This document shows positions 28,190 through 38,493 of a stretch of 64,000 nt of DNA, piece by piece. The translations under genes and the position numbers were made by a program. The notes under the pieces are model-generated. The model searched no databases. It worked only from the letters and a program-made list of their open reading frames with translations, and was not told where the DNA came from. The DNA lies in NCBI GenBank assembly GCA_030272155.1, contig CP126207.1, forward strand, positions 2,356,001-2,420,000, given 5' to 3'. How positions within the stretch are numbered: position 1 is the first letter of the stretch; the number at the start of each line of letters is the position of its first letter. The DNA is from Tetradesmus obliquus (taxonomy: Eukaryota; Chlorophyta; Chlorophyceae; Sphaeropleales; Scenedesmaceae).

Positions 28190-28600
28190 GCTTGTGATAC
28201 CCGTGGGGTGCTTCGGGCACTATTTGCGTGCATGAGCGCCGCTCCACAGTCATCACCCTTCTGTGGTGTGTACAAAAGCATGCGTGTCGCACGTGGTAAA
28301 ACACAGCTGAGCGTTTGCTGTGGCACGTGCGGCGTTATGGTTGGCGGGCTATTTATGCATCGCTCAAACGGTATGATATTCTGCTTCAGCATAAATCGCA
28401 CGTCAGCACAGCACGAGGCGTGCCTCTGCATGCAGCTGTGCAGCTGCTGCTGCTGTTGCGGGCATATTTATGTTCCACACTGACCTGCAGCGTGCGCTGC
28501 CAGTGCCTTCCTATGTCACGCCCTTATGTGACGCACTCATAAAAAGAAAAGACAAACACGTGGGCATGGGCGTTGCACATGGGGCTCGTGGGCTGGTTTC
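28190..28600. other. No supported gene
   Basis: Only short unrecognised frames. Includes a Cys-rich open frame (28208-28483) without motif support. Confidence 0.35.
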
Positions 28601-28690
28601 GACAAGGTTTGACCTGGTGTGACCGGGTTTAACCAGGTTTGACCAGGTTTGACCGGGTTAAACCAGGTTTGATGCCAGTTTGATGCCAGC
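28600..28690 (+). repeat. Short tandem repeat (ACC(A/G)GGTTTG-like, 11-12 bp)
   Basis: Eight or so copies of a GACC(A/G)GGTTT(G/A) motif run into TTGATGCCAG, which is itself repeated just before the orphan C-terminal ORF. Confidence 0.75.
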
Positions 28691-28979
28691 TGGCGGCACT
28701 GTGTATGGATTGGCAGGGTGGAACGGTGCATCTGGTGGTGTTAGTGCGCAGGGTTCTGCACCAGGGTCTGCAGCTACAAGTTTCGAAGCAGACTGCGCTC
28801 AGGGCTCAGCAGGACTGAGTGCTCCAGCGCCGCAGGGTTTTGCGGGTGGTGGTAGTTTTGGCGCGCAGGGTTTTGCAGGGTTTGAGGGGAGGCCAGTGGC
28901 CCCTGATCTTGCAGGCAGACTGCATCAGATAGCTGGGCAGCTTGCAGAGATGCATGCAGTGCTTGTGCAGCAGATGTGA
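28680..28979 (+). pseudogene. Orphan C-terminal module of an SBP-protein paralogue
   Basis: The 99-residue frame contains repeated QGFAG/QGSAG motifs and ends with GRLHQIAGQLAEMHAVL, VQQM, TGA. The SBP protein at 37.3-40.3 kb ends with GRLQQMAGQLAEMHAML, VQHMQM, TGA, again preceded by QGFA repeats. No SBP zinc fingers are found upstream, so this looks like a truncated or relocated last-exon fragment. It could instead be the last exon of a gene whose earlier exons I failed to recognise. Confidence 0.6.
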
Positions 28980-28999
28980 TGTTATCTTGTTTCCTGCAG

Positions 29000-29870
29000 C
29001 AAATTTACGTCGTGTTTCCTGCAGCGTCGTCCTGCAGCAAAGGTCTTGAATATGTGCTGGTGCTGTTGCAGGTGACGGCGCAGTAGCTGCGCACACCTGT
29101 GGCGATTGTGACATGCTGTTTGGTTTTGTGAGGTTCAGTGCGGCTAGTCCTGCAGACCTGCAGTGGTTTGAAGGTAATTTGTTTTGGTTTTTGGGCAGAT
29201 GTTCTGTGACAAAATGATGTCCGCTGGGTGATAGTGGGCACTACATGGCTATGATGTGTGGGTTGGGGCAAGGTGCGTTATATGGAAAAGGTGTACAAGC
29301 AGGGCCAGGCACTCGCTTTTTGGAAGGGATGCTGTACTGTGCTTTAGAACAGCAATGCCTGTGTGTTGCAGGCAGGGATGTGTGCCGTGGACAGCTCTAT
29401 GGGTGTGTGATTGGGCTCAGTCATATATTGTTTTGTGTGTGCGGGGCCTGCGAGGGCATCACCAAGTCACCACAATTGCCGCGGTATCGGCATGCCGGCC
29501 GCTTGGGGACCACCCACATTATCCCTGATTCACAGTGCGAATCTCAAACCCTGTCCCGCAGCCAGGATTTGAACCCTTGTGTTGTTTTGTTCGCGCACAC
29601 ATGCAGCCATACGGCATGGAAGGCAGTGTTGCGAGTGGTCAGAGCCAAAAGCAAACCACATGGAGCTGTGCCTGCTGCCGACCGGTGTGTCCTGTTTTAT
29701 GTGTGCTGTGCGGCATGCTACTCTGCAGAATGAGACAGGTGATGATTGTGGCTTGGGAGCTTTGCTGCAAATAGATGGCCATGATTCATATCACTGCTGC
29801 TCGATGACAGGGATGCAGTCAGTGATGATAAAAAGCAGTTGTGTGCTCCTTTTGGTCTGTCTTGAAGCAC
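29000..29870. other. No supported gene
   Basis: Several overlapping frames (29245-29733 among them) without recognisable domains. Nothing further. Confidence 0.35.
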
Positions 29871-29874
29871 TGGG

Positions 29875-30360
29875 ATGCAGCAGGATGGGGTTAGCATGCA
29901 GCGGCATGTGTAAGGTTTGGGCTGGGCTGCGAGGTGTGAGGTGTGGGCTCGGCATGTGAGGTTTGGCCTCGAAGCATTGTGATGCAGCAGTATGGGGCAA
30001 GCATGCAGCGGCGTGTGTGAGGTGTGGCTGGACTGTGAGGTGTGAGGTGTGGGCTCAGGGTGTGCGGTGTAACCTCGAAGCATTGTGATGCAGCAGGATG
30101 GGTAAGCATGCAGCGGCGTGTGTAAAGGTGTGGGCTCGGCTGTGAGGTGTGAGGTGTGGGCTCGGCATGTGAGGTTTGGCCTCGAAGCATTGTGATGCAG
30201 CAGTATGGGGCAAGCATGCAGCGGCGTGTGTGAGGTGTGGCTGGACTGTGAGGTGTGAGGTGTGGGCTCAGGGTGTGCGGTGTAACCTCGAAGCATTGTG
30301 ATGCAGCAGGATGGGTAAGCATGCAGCGGCGTGTGTAAAGGTGTGGGCTCGGCTGTGAGG
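29875..30360. repeat. Tandem repeat, about 212-bp higher-order unit
   Basis: GCCTCGAAGCATTGTGATGCAGCAGTATGGG recurs with about 212-bp spacing (near 29968 and 30179), with a related form (AACCTCGAAGCATTGTGATG) near 30073 and 30285. Built from the same GTGAGGTGTGGGCT words as the following minisatellite. Confidence 0.85.
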
Positions 30361-31040
30361 TGTGAGGTGTGGGCTCGGCATGTGAGGTGTGGCCTCGGGG
30401 TGTGTGGGTGTGGGCTGGGGTTTGAGGTGTGGGCTGGGGTTGAGGTGTGGGCTCGGGTGTGAGGTGTGGGCTGGGGTTTGAGGTGTTACTGGGGTTTGAG
30501 GTGTGGGCTGGGGTTTGAGGTGTGGGCTCGGGTGTGAGGTGTGGGCTGGGGTTTGAGGTGTGGGCTGGGGTTGAGGTGTGGGCTCGGGTGTGAGGTGTGG
30601 GCTGGGGTTTGAGGTGTTACTGGGGTTTGAGGTGTGGGCTGGGGTTTGAGGTGTGGGCTCGGGTGTGAGGTGTGGGCTGGGGTTTGAGGTGTGGGCTGGG
30701 GTTTGAGGTGTGGGCTCGGGTTTGAGGTGTGGGTTCGGGTGTGAGGTGTGGGCTGGGGTTTGAGGTGTGGGCTGGGGTTGAGGTGTGGGCTCGGGTGTGA
30801 GGTGTGGGCTGGGGTTTGAGGTGTTACTGGGGTTTGAGGTGTGGGCTGGGGTTTGAGGTGTGGGCTGGGGTTTGAGATGTGGGCTCGGGTGTGAGGTGTG
30901 GGCTGGGGTTTGAGGTGTGGGCTGGGGTTTGAGGTGTGGGCTCGGGTGTGAGGTGTGGGCTGGGGTTTGAGGTGTGGGCTCGGGTTTGAGGTGTGGGCTC
31001 GGGTGTGAGGTGTGGGCTGGGGTTTGAGGTGTGGGCTCGG
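30360..31040. repeat. G-rich minisatellite (about 16-19 bp units)
   Basis: About 40 units of TTTGAGGTGTGGGCTGGGG and the variant GTGAGGTGTGGGCTCGGG. G runs of 3-4 recur every few bases on the plus strand. The long Pro/Thr/His-rich minus-strand frames here are repeat artefacts. Confidence 0.95.
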
Positions 31041-31391
31041 CTGATGCAATTGCTTGCAAGCACGTGGTGAGGCCGGCGGGGAACAGGACCCAGTTCAGGA
31101 CGCTGCCGTTCCAGCATGCTGTGAAGATGACATGTGTTGGCATGTGATGGTGTTGATTTGGGGACGGCGTCAATGCATGTTCGATATGATTGAAAATCTG
31201 CAGGTGGCGCGCTGAACTGCAGCTGGTAGCTCAACATCGTATGCACAGGTTGCTTTTGCACATGTTTGTCACAATGTTCTGTGGCATCAGCTGTTGTGCG
31301 CTGCCCACGGCAGCATATGTTGGTGTGTGCGCGCTCAGCGCACAAGCAGGGCTTTAGGACCTGCACTACACAACATGCATGAATACACTTT

Positions 31392-31404
31392 GGGGGGGGG
31401 GGGG
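31392..31404 (+). repeat. Poly-G run (13)
   Basis: A run of 13 G. The surrounding 31040-31600 holds no supported gene. Confidence 0.9.
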
Positions 31405-31604
31405 TGTACATGGGTTGCATGCATTCGTGTGGTGCATGGGTTGGTGCTTTGCTGTTCAGCAAACTCTGCTTCTCAGGGCTTGGAGTCAGGTTGGGCGTAC
31501 ACGCTGCCTGTGCCATACCTGGTGGAATGCAGCTCCGCTGTCTGTGTGGTATGTGTGGCAAAACAGAAGGTGTTGTCATGCTGCATAGGATAGCACAGCT
31601 GCAC

Positions 31605-31700
31605 TGTGAGTACAGCTGCCCTGTCAGCACAGTTGCCCTGTCAGCACAGCTGCCCTGTCAGCAAGCTGCCCTGTCAGCACAGTTGCCCCGTCAGCATGCT
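31605..31700 (+). repeat. 17-bp tandem repeat
   Basis: About five copies of CCCTGTCAGCACAG(C/T)TG with a shortened central copy. Confidence 0.9.
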
Positions 31701-31705
31701 GAGAC

Positions 31706-31756
31706 GCGATCATCATCATCATGTTACCCATCAAGCCATAGCATCAACGCCATCAT
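31706..31756 (-). mobile_element. LINE-1 3' tail fragment
   Basis: Read on the minus strand this gives ATGGCGTTGATGCTATGGC, TTGATGGGTAACATG, then ATG/TGA triplets, matching the end of the LINE at 34.4-36.2 kb. Only about 45 bp remain, so the copy is extremely 5'-truncated. Confidence 0.65.
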
Positions 31757-31784
31757 ACCAGGTGGAGCTCTGGCATGGCAGTGG

Positions 31785-32330
31785 GGCGTGAAGCACTTTG
31801 TTTTGGTGCCTAACAAATGCGCAAGGTATGGGCTGGGTTGGCTCTTGCTGGGAATGCGGCTGCACACTTCTTGCTGGGAATGCGGCTGCACACTTCCTGC
31901 TGACAGGGTTTGGTGCAGCTTTTATGCAGGAGTGATGTTGCAGCCAGCAATGCACCACACATAAAAGGCTTGAGATGCGCGGGTGCGGGTTGAAGGTTCG
32001 AAAAAGGAGTTGAAGGGGTGCCAAGGTGCTTTCATGCGCCTGCTGTGCAGCATTTATAAAAAGCCCCTATGTATAGATATCACAGTATGTATATATTGCA
32101 TCAAAGGTGGGGTCCAGCATCTTTGTAGCATACCATGCAGTGGGGCCTTGAGACAGGGGTGATAAACGTGCTGCATGTGTGCACAGCGCAGCAAGCTGTT
32201 CAACAGCACCATACTCATAGCATGTTGCGCAATCTTCACACCAGCCACTCACACAATCATGCATGTGCACATATATGCGCCTTTTAACTTTTACACCCTC
32301 TGCATGAACAGGTACCAAACTGGCAGCTCG
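31785..32330 (+). repeat. Dispersed duplication, copy A
   Basis: TTGGTGCCTAACAAATGC near 31802 and AAGCTGTTCAACAGC with CATACTCATA near 32193 match, in the same order, 45500-45550 and 45945-45975. The pair looks like an old segmental copy of about 500 bp. A short duplication (TTGCTGGGAATGCGGCTGCACACTTC) lies at 31846-31897. Confidence 0.6.
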
Positions 32331-32339
32331 CATGGACGT

Positions 32340-33610
32340 CAGGAAACTGCACACGTCTGCAGTGCATGTGGCTTTTATGCTGGGCACATCCTGTGTGTTT
32401 TGTACGTCTGTAGTGCATGTGCAATACGCCTGCAGCAGATATGCAGCACATAGAGCCCTTGGTGCTGCTGTTCACATTTGACAGTGGCAGCGCGAGGCTG
32501 TGGGCTGTATGGTGTGTGTTCTTGTTGCTATTGTTGTTCTTGGTCATCGATGCTGCCATGTCTACCATGGGAAGGCTGTGAGCCTGTTGTGTCCACTATG
32601 GCTGTTCTTTCAAAAGGGCCCAGGGTCAGTTACATGATGCGTGCTGCTGTTGCCGATGCATGCATGAGCATGATTTGCACACGTGTGTGTGTACAGCTGT
32701 TGCTGCAGTTTTGTCCATTGTGCTTTCTGCAGAGGGAGCGACATCTGCCAACAGGCACCGAGTGTGTCGCCAGCCTTGTGTCGTGCCTACGCGCAGCACC
32801 TAAGTAGTCAGCACTGCTGGTATGCACATGTATGTACATGCATCAACCATGGTCCTCAGGCCCCAGTGGGTGTGTATAATGGTTCAGTTACATGTGATGC
32901 CGCACCAGGGTGGTTGTTCATGCCATGTTACATACATCATGCATGATGCCTGTTGCGTGCGCAGTGATGAGTGTATGCCATCCTTGCTGCTGACAAGCCG
33001 GCCGTATGCCGCGCTGAGCAAATCCTGCCTAAGATATCGCTGGCAGCTGCCGCAGCTACGGCAGCTGCCTCATCTATGGCATAGTATGTATATACTATAT
33101 ATAGTCTGTAATTGTGTGCTGGTGCAGCTGTTCCGCCTTGCGTTTGAGACGTGCGCCAGCGCCGTATGCCGCGGTGCTGCTCTGCAGGAGCCTGAAGTTT
33201 GTGCCAGTGCTTGTCATTTGGCTGATACACATGTGCATTGATTGTCAAATGTGTTCGTCATTTTGCATGTTGGATCCAACAATATCACTATAACAGAGCT
33301 CGCCCGCTGCTTGCCATGCACAGCTGTGGTGCATGCCCCCTTAGGTGGCTGATTGCTGTGTGATCCACACTGTTCCTTATTGACATCGCTTCTACTTCAA
33401 GCACTTTTGGAGTATGAGGCAGCCCTAAGGGGCTTGCTGCTGATGTGCACTTTTGGAGTATGAGGCAGCCCTGAGGGGCTTGCTCCTGATGTGACGATGC
33501 GCATAGGCAGTAGCGTGTTCCTGAGCCTGAGTGACACCAGGTCTTTGTAACTCTATATGCAGGGCGGTGAACTCAATTAAGCAGTGCAGGCTGCCAGCAG
33601 CCCCTCAAGA
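32340..33610. other. No confident gene; possible short exons
   Basis: Plausible exon-like stretches are 32732-32805 (after CTGCAG, reading RERHLPTGTECVASL) and 33126-33240 (after GTGCAG). They cannot be linked into a model. A near-perfect duplicated 40-bp segment, CACTTTTGGAGTATGAGGC onward, lies at 33398-33487. Confidence 0.3.
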
Positions 33611-34131
33611 TGCATGCTGCCAGCACCGCTGCAGTGAATGTTGCTGATTGCTGCGACTGCAACAACTCTTCCAACCGCAAATCATCTGCTATGGCTGCAG
33701 CTCTGAGGCACTGTATGTCCAGCTCTTATGCACGCAGCCGCAGCGGCAGCCACTGCCGCCACTGGCTGGAGTGACTCCAGCAGCATGGACAGAACCCTGC
33801 CGCCTGGGTCGTCACAGTATGATTCAAAGGCTGCCACAGCTGCATCATGTCCGTCACTTGATGCCATGCTGCCGGGCAGCCATTCCTACATGAACAGCCC
33901 ATTCAACGTGGCCAGCAACAGCAGCAGCGGGAGTCATGGCAGGCAGCGGCTGATCACTATCGGCAGCAAGGTAGGCAGCAGGGTTCGCAGCTGCGCCTGC
34001 AGCTGCAACAGCAATGGCAGCAACGGCAGCAACAGCAGCAGCAGTGCGAGGCATGGCAAGCAGCTGCTAACCGCTTCTCACAGCAGGGTAGCCAGCAGGG
34101 CCAACAATTACGTTTGCAGCTACAACAGCAG

Positions 34132-34185
<54 letters not shown>

Positions 34186-34227
34186 GAGCAGCAGCAGCAA
34201 GAGCAGCAGCAGCAAGAGCAGCAGCAG

Positions 34228-34258
<31 letters not shown>

Positions 34259-34410
34259 CAGCACAGCCGACACAGCCGCAGCCACAGCAGACACATCACC
34301 GCAGGCCGCGACAGCAGGGGCAGCCTGTGCGTGCAGCAGTGTCGCAGCAGGAGTCCCCAGCAGCTACGCCACCCCTGTTGCATGAGAGCCAGAATAGTTT
34401 CAGACCCAAG
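33611..34410 (+). pseudogene. Q-rich exon, abutted by a LINE
   Basis: From about 33880 the frame reads HEQPIQRGQQQQQRESWQA, then two copies of a QQG.QLRLQLQQQWQQ unit, a long poly-Q with spaced Glu, and ends near SQNSFRPK at 34410, where LINE reverse-transcriptase sequence begins. A TGA at 33859 and shifts between frames upstream (33650-33880) prevent a clean start. The style matches the neighbouring poly-Q proteins. It is probably the remains of a regulatory gene truncated by the LINE; an intact gene with missed introns is the alternative. Confidence 0.5.
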
Positions 34411-36243
34411 GTAGCTGTGCGGATCATCAGCTGGTGCTCAGTGAAGTGTTGAGCGGGCGACAGGCAGAGGGCAAAGAATCATTCTTGTTGTTTGTCGACA
34501 CTTACAAGGCACTCCCGACTGTGTGGCTTGATGGGTTGTTCCATAAGCTGTGGTAGAAGGGTGTGCGAGGCAAGATGTTCCGTGTGTTGTACAATCTATA
34601 TCAAGGATCCCGGCGTTTGGTTTCGCATGAGAGTGAGGTCACAGACAGCTTCAGTTGTGACCTTGGCCTACATGAAGGTGATGTGATCTCTCCTACACTG
34701 TACCTGTTCTTCATTGATGACTTGCTGCAGGAGGTGCATGCCAAGCACCCAGGTGTCACGCTTCTCGGCCCCTGTGGTGAGCCAGCTACTTCAGTTGTGG
34801 CTGCCATGCAAGCTGATGACTTTGTTGCCGTATGTGACTCCCTGCAGGAAGCACAAGCAGTAGCTGCGACTGTTTACGCTTACAGTTGCAAGTGGCGCTT
34901 TCAGTTGAACAGTCTAAAGTCTGCTGTTATGCATGTAGTTCCAAACAACATCCGCAGCCAGTTAACAGATTCTGGCATTGTGTGGAATGGCGTACCCGTG
35001 CCCGTGGTCTCTGAGTATTGTTATCTGGGCTTATGGTTCAATACTGCATGCACATGGGACACACACATCACCAAAATGTTGCAAAAGGCGGCACGTGTGT
35101 CTGCTAGCCTTATGCCGATCTGGAAAAGTCGGCGCATTAGTGTGGAGGTGAAGCGTATTGTGTTGCTGTCGTGTGTTCGACCAATCGTGGAGTATGGTGC
35201 TGAAGTTTGGTACCCTCCGCTGTCTGGTGGTCAGGTGCTGTTGGGCAAGATTGACAAGTTGCAGGTTGATATCATCAGGAGTGCTATGCGGTGTGGCAAA
35301 GAGAACCCAGACGTACCGGGTTTGCTAGCTGAGTGGGGTGTGAAGCCGCTGCATATGTGGCTACACCAGTGCACAATGGAGTATTACTTCAGGGTACAGC
35401 GTATGCCTGTATCCAGATTGCCTAAGCAGGTTGTTTCTGCAGAATGGAGGGCCCAGGGCGGTGCTACGCTGCTAACCGGCTGGCAAAAGTATGTACACAG
35501 CCTTTTGTGCAATTATGGTGTCAATGTTGCAGTTGCGTCCGGGTCGGCTAAGGAGTGCAAGAATCACATCAGGCGGCAGGTGGCATCCATCTACGCTGAT
35601 GTGGTGGCTGATGCTGCCAGCAAGAAATCGACCTTTGGTACTTACATCACTCACGTGCATAAAACTCATGTTGATTCTATGCGTTTCAAAGCACCTAGGC
35701 CATTTTTGTGTGCAGGTTGTCCTTCACGTGGTATCGAGCTCCTGATGCGAGTTCGTCTGCGCTGCTTGTGTGTGCATGCACGTACAAGCAAATATGGTGC
35801 ACCACGTGGCCACGTGGCCGTCGGGCCAATCCTACCACTGTCTGTCCTGCATGCGGTTCTGCTACTGAGACTTTGTCCCACTTTGTTTTGGAGTGTCCTG
35901 ATACCGCTGATTTGAGGGAATCTATGTACGCAGAGCTGCGAAGGCTGCCAGGTTGCGCTGGAAAACCGCGCACTTTATTGGCCATGACTGACCCCTCTGC
36001 CATGGTGTTGCGTTTTGTTTCTGACGATGTTTGGGGTGGATCTGGTGTTTGCAGGTTGGCTGCTCGGCTGATTGCTGACTACCTTGTTCTTGCCTGGAAT
36101 CACGCGAATGTCTGCAAGCGGGATAATGAAATAGTGCTTTCTCCCCTTCCCCCTTCGCCTGTTCATTCAGCCGCTCCTGTGGGGCGCGCGGCCAATGGCG
36201 ACGTTGCTATGGCTTAAATGGTAACATGATGATGATGATGAAC
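34410..36243 (+). mobile_element. LINE-1: 5'-truncated non-LTR retrotransposon
   Basis: Starts inside the reverse transcriptase (LVLSEVLSGRQAEGKE, FVDTYKALPTVW). RT landmarks: DLGLHEGDVISPTLYLFFID and the catalytic box as QADDF at about 34810. An apurinic endonuclease is absent because of the truncation. The C-terminal CCHC knuckle C-x2-C-x8-H-x4-C (CPACG...HFVLEC) is present at about 35848-35895. Defects: TAG at 34554 and an 8-bp tandem duplication (CCACGTGG) at about 35804-35819 that shifts the frame. The second part runs 35820-36217, ending MA-TAA, followed by a (TGA)n tail to 36240. Not functional as sequenced. Confidence 0.93.
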
Positions 36244-37319
36244 AGCCCATTCACCGTGGCAAGAGACTTGAGCGGGGGTCTTCTGGTCCAGCATTGCTTG
36301 AGGTGCGCAGCTGTGCATTATCAGCGTCCTTCAGGATCCTGGAATCGTATGATTTCGTTTTTTTCACCTGCAAAAGAGCCTGGCAACCTTCAAGGAGCCA
36401 GGTGACCTACAAGCAGCAGCAGCAACCTGCAGAGCCAGCCTGAGGTGACATACTAGTAGTACTAGGAGTTTGGTGTCTTGCTGACATCGGTGATGTTCGT
36501 TTTGTATCAGGCTTGGGCAAGATGCGTGTGAAGCCAACGGATGCTTCAATCGCGGTGGTGTATGTTTGTGCACAACGCAAAAAGGTAATGCACCAGCGTT
36601 GCCCAGCAAGGCTGAGCTCAGTGCTGGCTGCAACGTTGCCATTGAGCCCTGCTAAGGTTGAACGTTGCAATGTAAGCGATATAAATTCGTTTTGATTTTA
36701 CTTCATGCCACAAGTTCTAGTTTCGTATGCCTTTCCAGGTGTCACTTCGTTCTGTCAAAGTTCGTCCTTTGGGATGACTGGCTGGTCAGTGCAGACGCGG
36801 CTGTGCACACGCTGGAGAGAGCTTTCACGTACTAGTTTTGAAGCCACATAGATAAGCCAATCCTGGACGTGTGGACTTGGCATCTGTATCAAACTATTTT
36901 GTGGGATCGTGGGGGTTCGTATCCCTGTGAATATTACCTAAACGTTCAAATAAAGCGATCTAGCTGGTGGTACTGGCAGGCACAAAGGCACAGAGAAAGG
37001 AGTTGGCATGAAAGGTGCTTCACCAGATGTCGACGCTGCTGGAGACTCGGACAGGCCTTCACGCAGAGGTGAATGCGTTGATGAACATTTGCGGTGCAAA
37101 GCGGAGGCTTGGAACGTTGCGTACGCACGCAAGCGCCGAATGTAGCCCTACCCACTGCCTGCTGGTAGTGATCACATGCCGCCCTGGCCGAGCATTCCCG
37201 CCTGGAAACCGTCACATTGTGCAGATAACTTTTGGTCTTGCTGCTTGAGGGCACCTGAGCTTGTGTAACCTTTACGCCTGCTTCACGTATTTCGCTTGCG
37301 CCTTTACCCTCCACTGCAG
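36243..37319. other. Upstream region of the SBP gene
   Basis: 36243-36290 resembles 33894-33940 (GAACAGCCCATTCA.CGTGGC), a paralogous piece of the Q-rich exon. 36284-36360 shares GTCCAGCATTGCTTGA and a TATGAT.TCG block with 48860-48960, which lies upstream of the 49.9-kb gene. No other coding sequence is recognised; a 5' UTR intron probably ends at 37319 (CTGCAG). Confidence 0.45.
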
Positions 37320-37324
37320 GCACC

Positions 37325-38460
37325 ATGGAGGCCGCAGATGAAGCCTCAGTGTTGTCAAGAAGTCAAGGCGCAGCGGCACCGGCGAGATCGCCGCCCAAGC
37401 GCAAAAGGAACAAACGCAGAAGGGCCAAGAGCAGCCGATGCATGGTGCGCGTTGGGCGGCTGTAGCTGCGGCAGACACAACCAAAAAAATGCAAAACATG
37501 TTTCCGTGACAATCTGAGTGAATATGCGGCATGCTGGCGGTGGTCTATTCGCTAGTAAGAAGTGCTGCACCAGCGAGCTGACTGTGTCTGCTTCTCTGCG
37601 TGTTCGCAGGTTGTGAACTGCGGCATCGAGCTATCTCAGCTCAACAAGCCCTACTGTTTACGTAAAGGCATCTGCCCGGACTGCATGAAGGTGCGTGGGC
37701 AGCAAAACAACGAGCAGCAGCTGAAGCCCTAGCCCTAGCTGGCTCTGCATGCAGGGTGTGTGCAAGGCCGCGTGCTCAAGCTTGCCCTTCCTTGTTTTTG
37801 TTACGGAGGATAGATTGATACTGTAGCATTATTTTGCGCATAGGGGTACCTACAGCCTCGCGCCTGCTGCGCTTGCGTCGTTTACCATCATGGCACTTCA
37901 GCAGAATTCACGGAGCCAGCTAGCTCAAAGGCAGCCTTTTAGCCAGCCACAGCACTGCTGCTCGCAATATGCTGTCCTTTGCAAAGCACTTCTCAACATG
38001 CTGTGATTGTCTCTGCTGCTGCTGCCGCCACTGCTGCTGCTGTTTGTTCTCTGCTGCAGATGCCTGCAGTGACAGTGGAGGGCAGGAGCAGGGAGCCACT
38101 GCGCTACTGCTTCCAGTGCGCCAAGCTGGAGCCACTGACCGCGTTTGAAGGCACCAAGCGGTGAGAACTGGCAGCAACAGCAGCAGCAGCAGCAGCAGCA
38201 GCATTATCAGCAGCTGTTAAACGGGAGCAGGGCCAGTTATGTTTGCAGGGTCTGCATGCACAGCCTGCTGAAGCGCCAGTGCCTGGCCTGGCAGATGCAC
38301 CCTGGCTACCAGCATGTCACTAACGTTTTTACATATCATGTTTTCTCTTCTGCAGGAGCTGCAGGCTCAGCCTGCTCAAGCGCCAGGGCCTGGCAGATGT
38401 CCCCTTCGCAGTGCAGCACGCAGCCAGCCGTAGCAGCACCCGCGCACCACGCAGCAACAG

Positions 38461-38493
<33 letters not shown>

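Noticed and set aside
30268..31173. 301-residue Pro/Thr/His-rich minus-strand frame
   Set aside because: It is the translation of the G-rich minisatellite; every frame of the same strand is open for the same reason.
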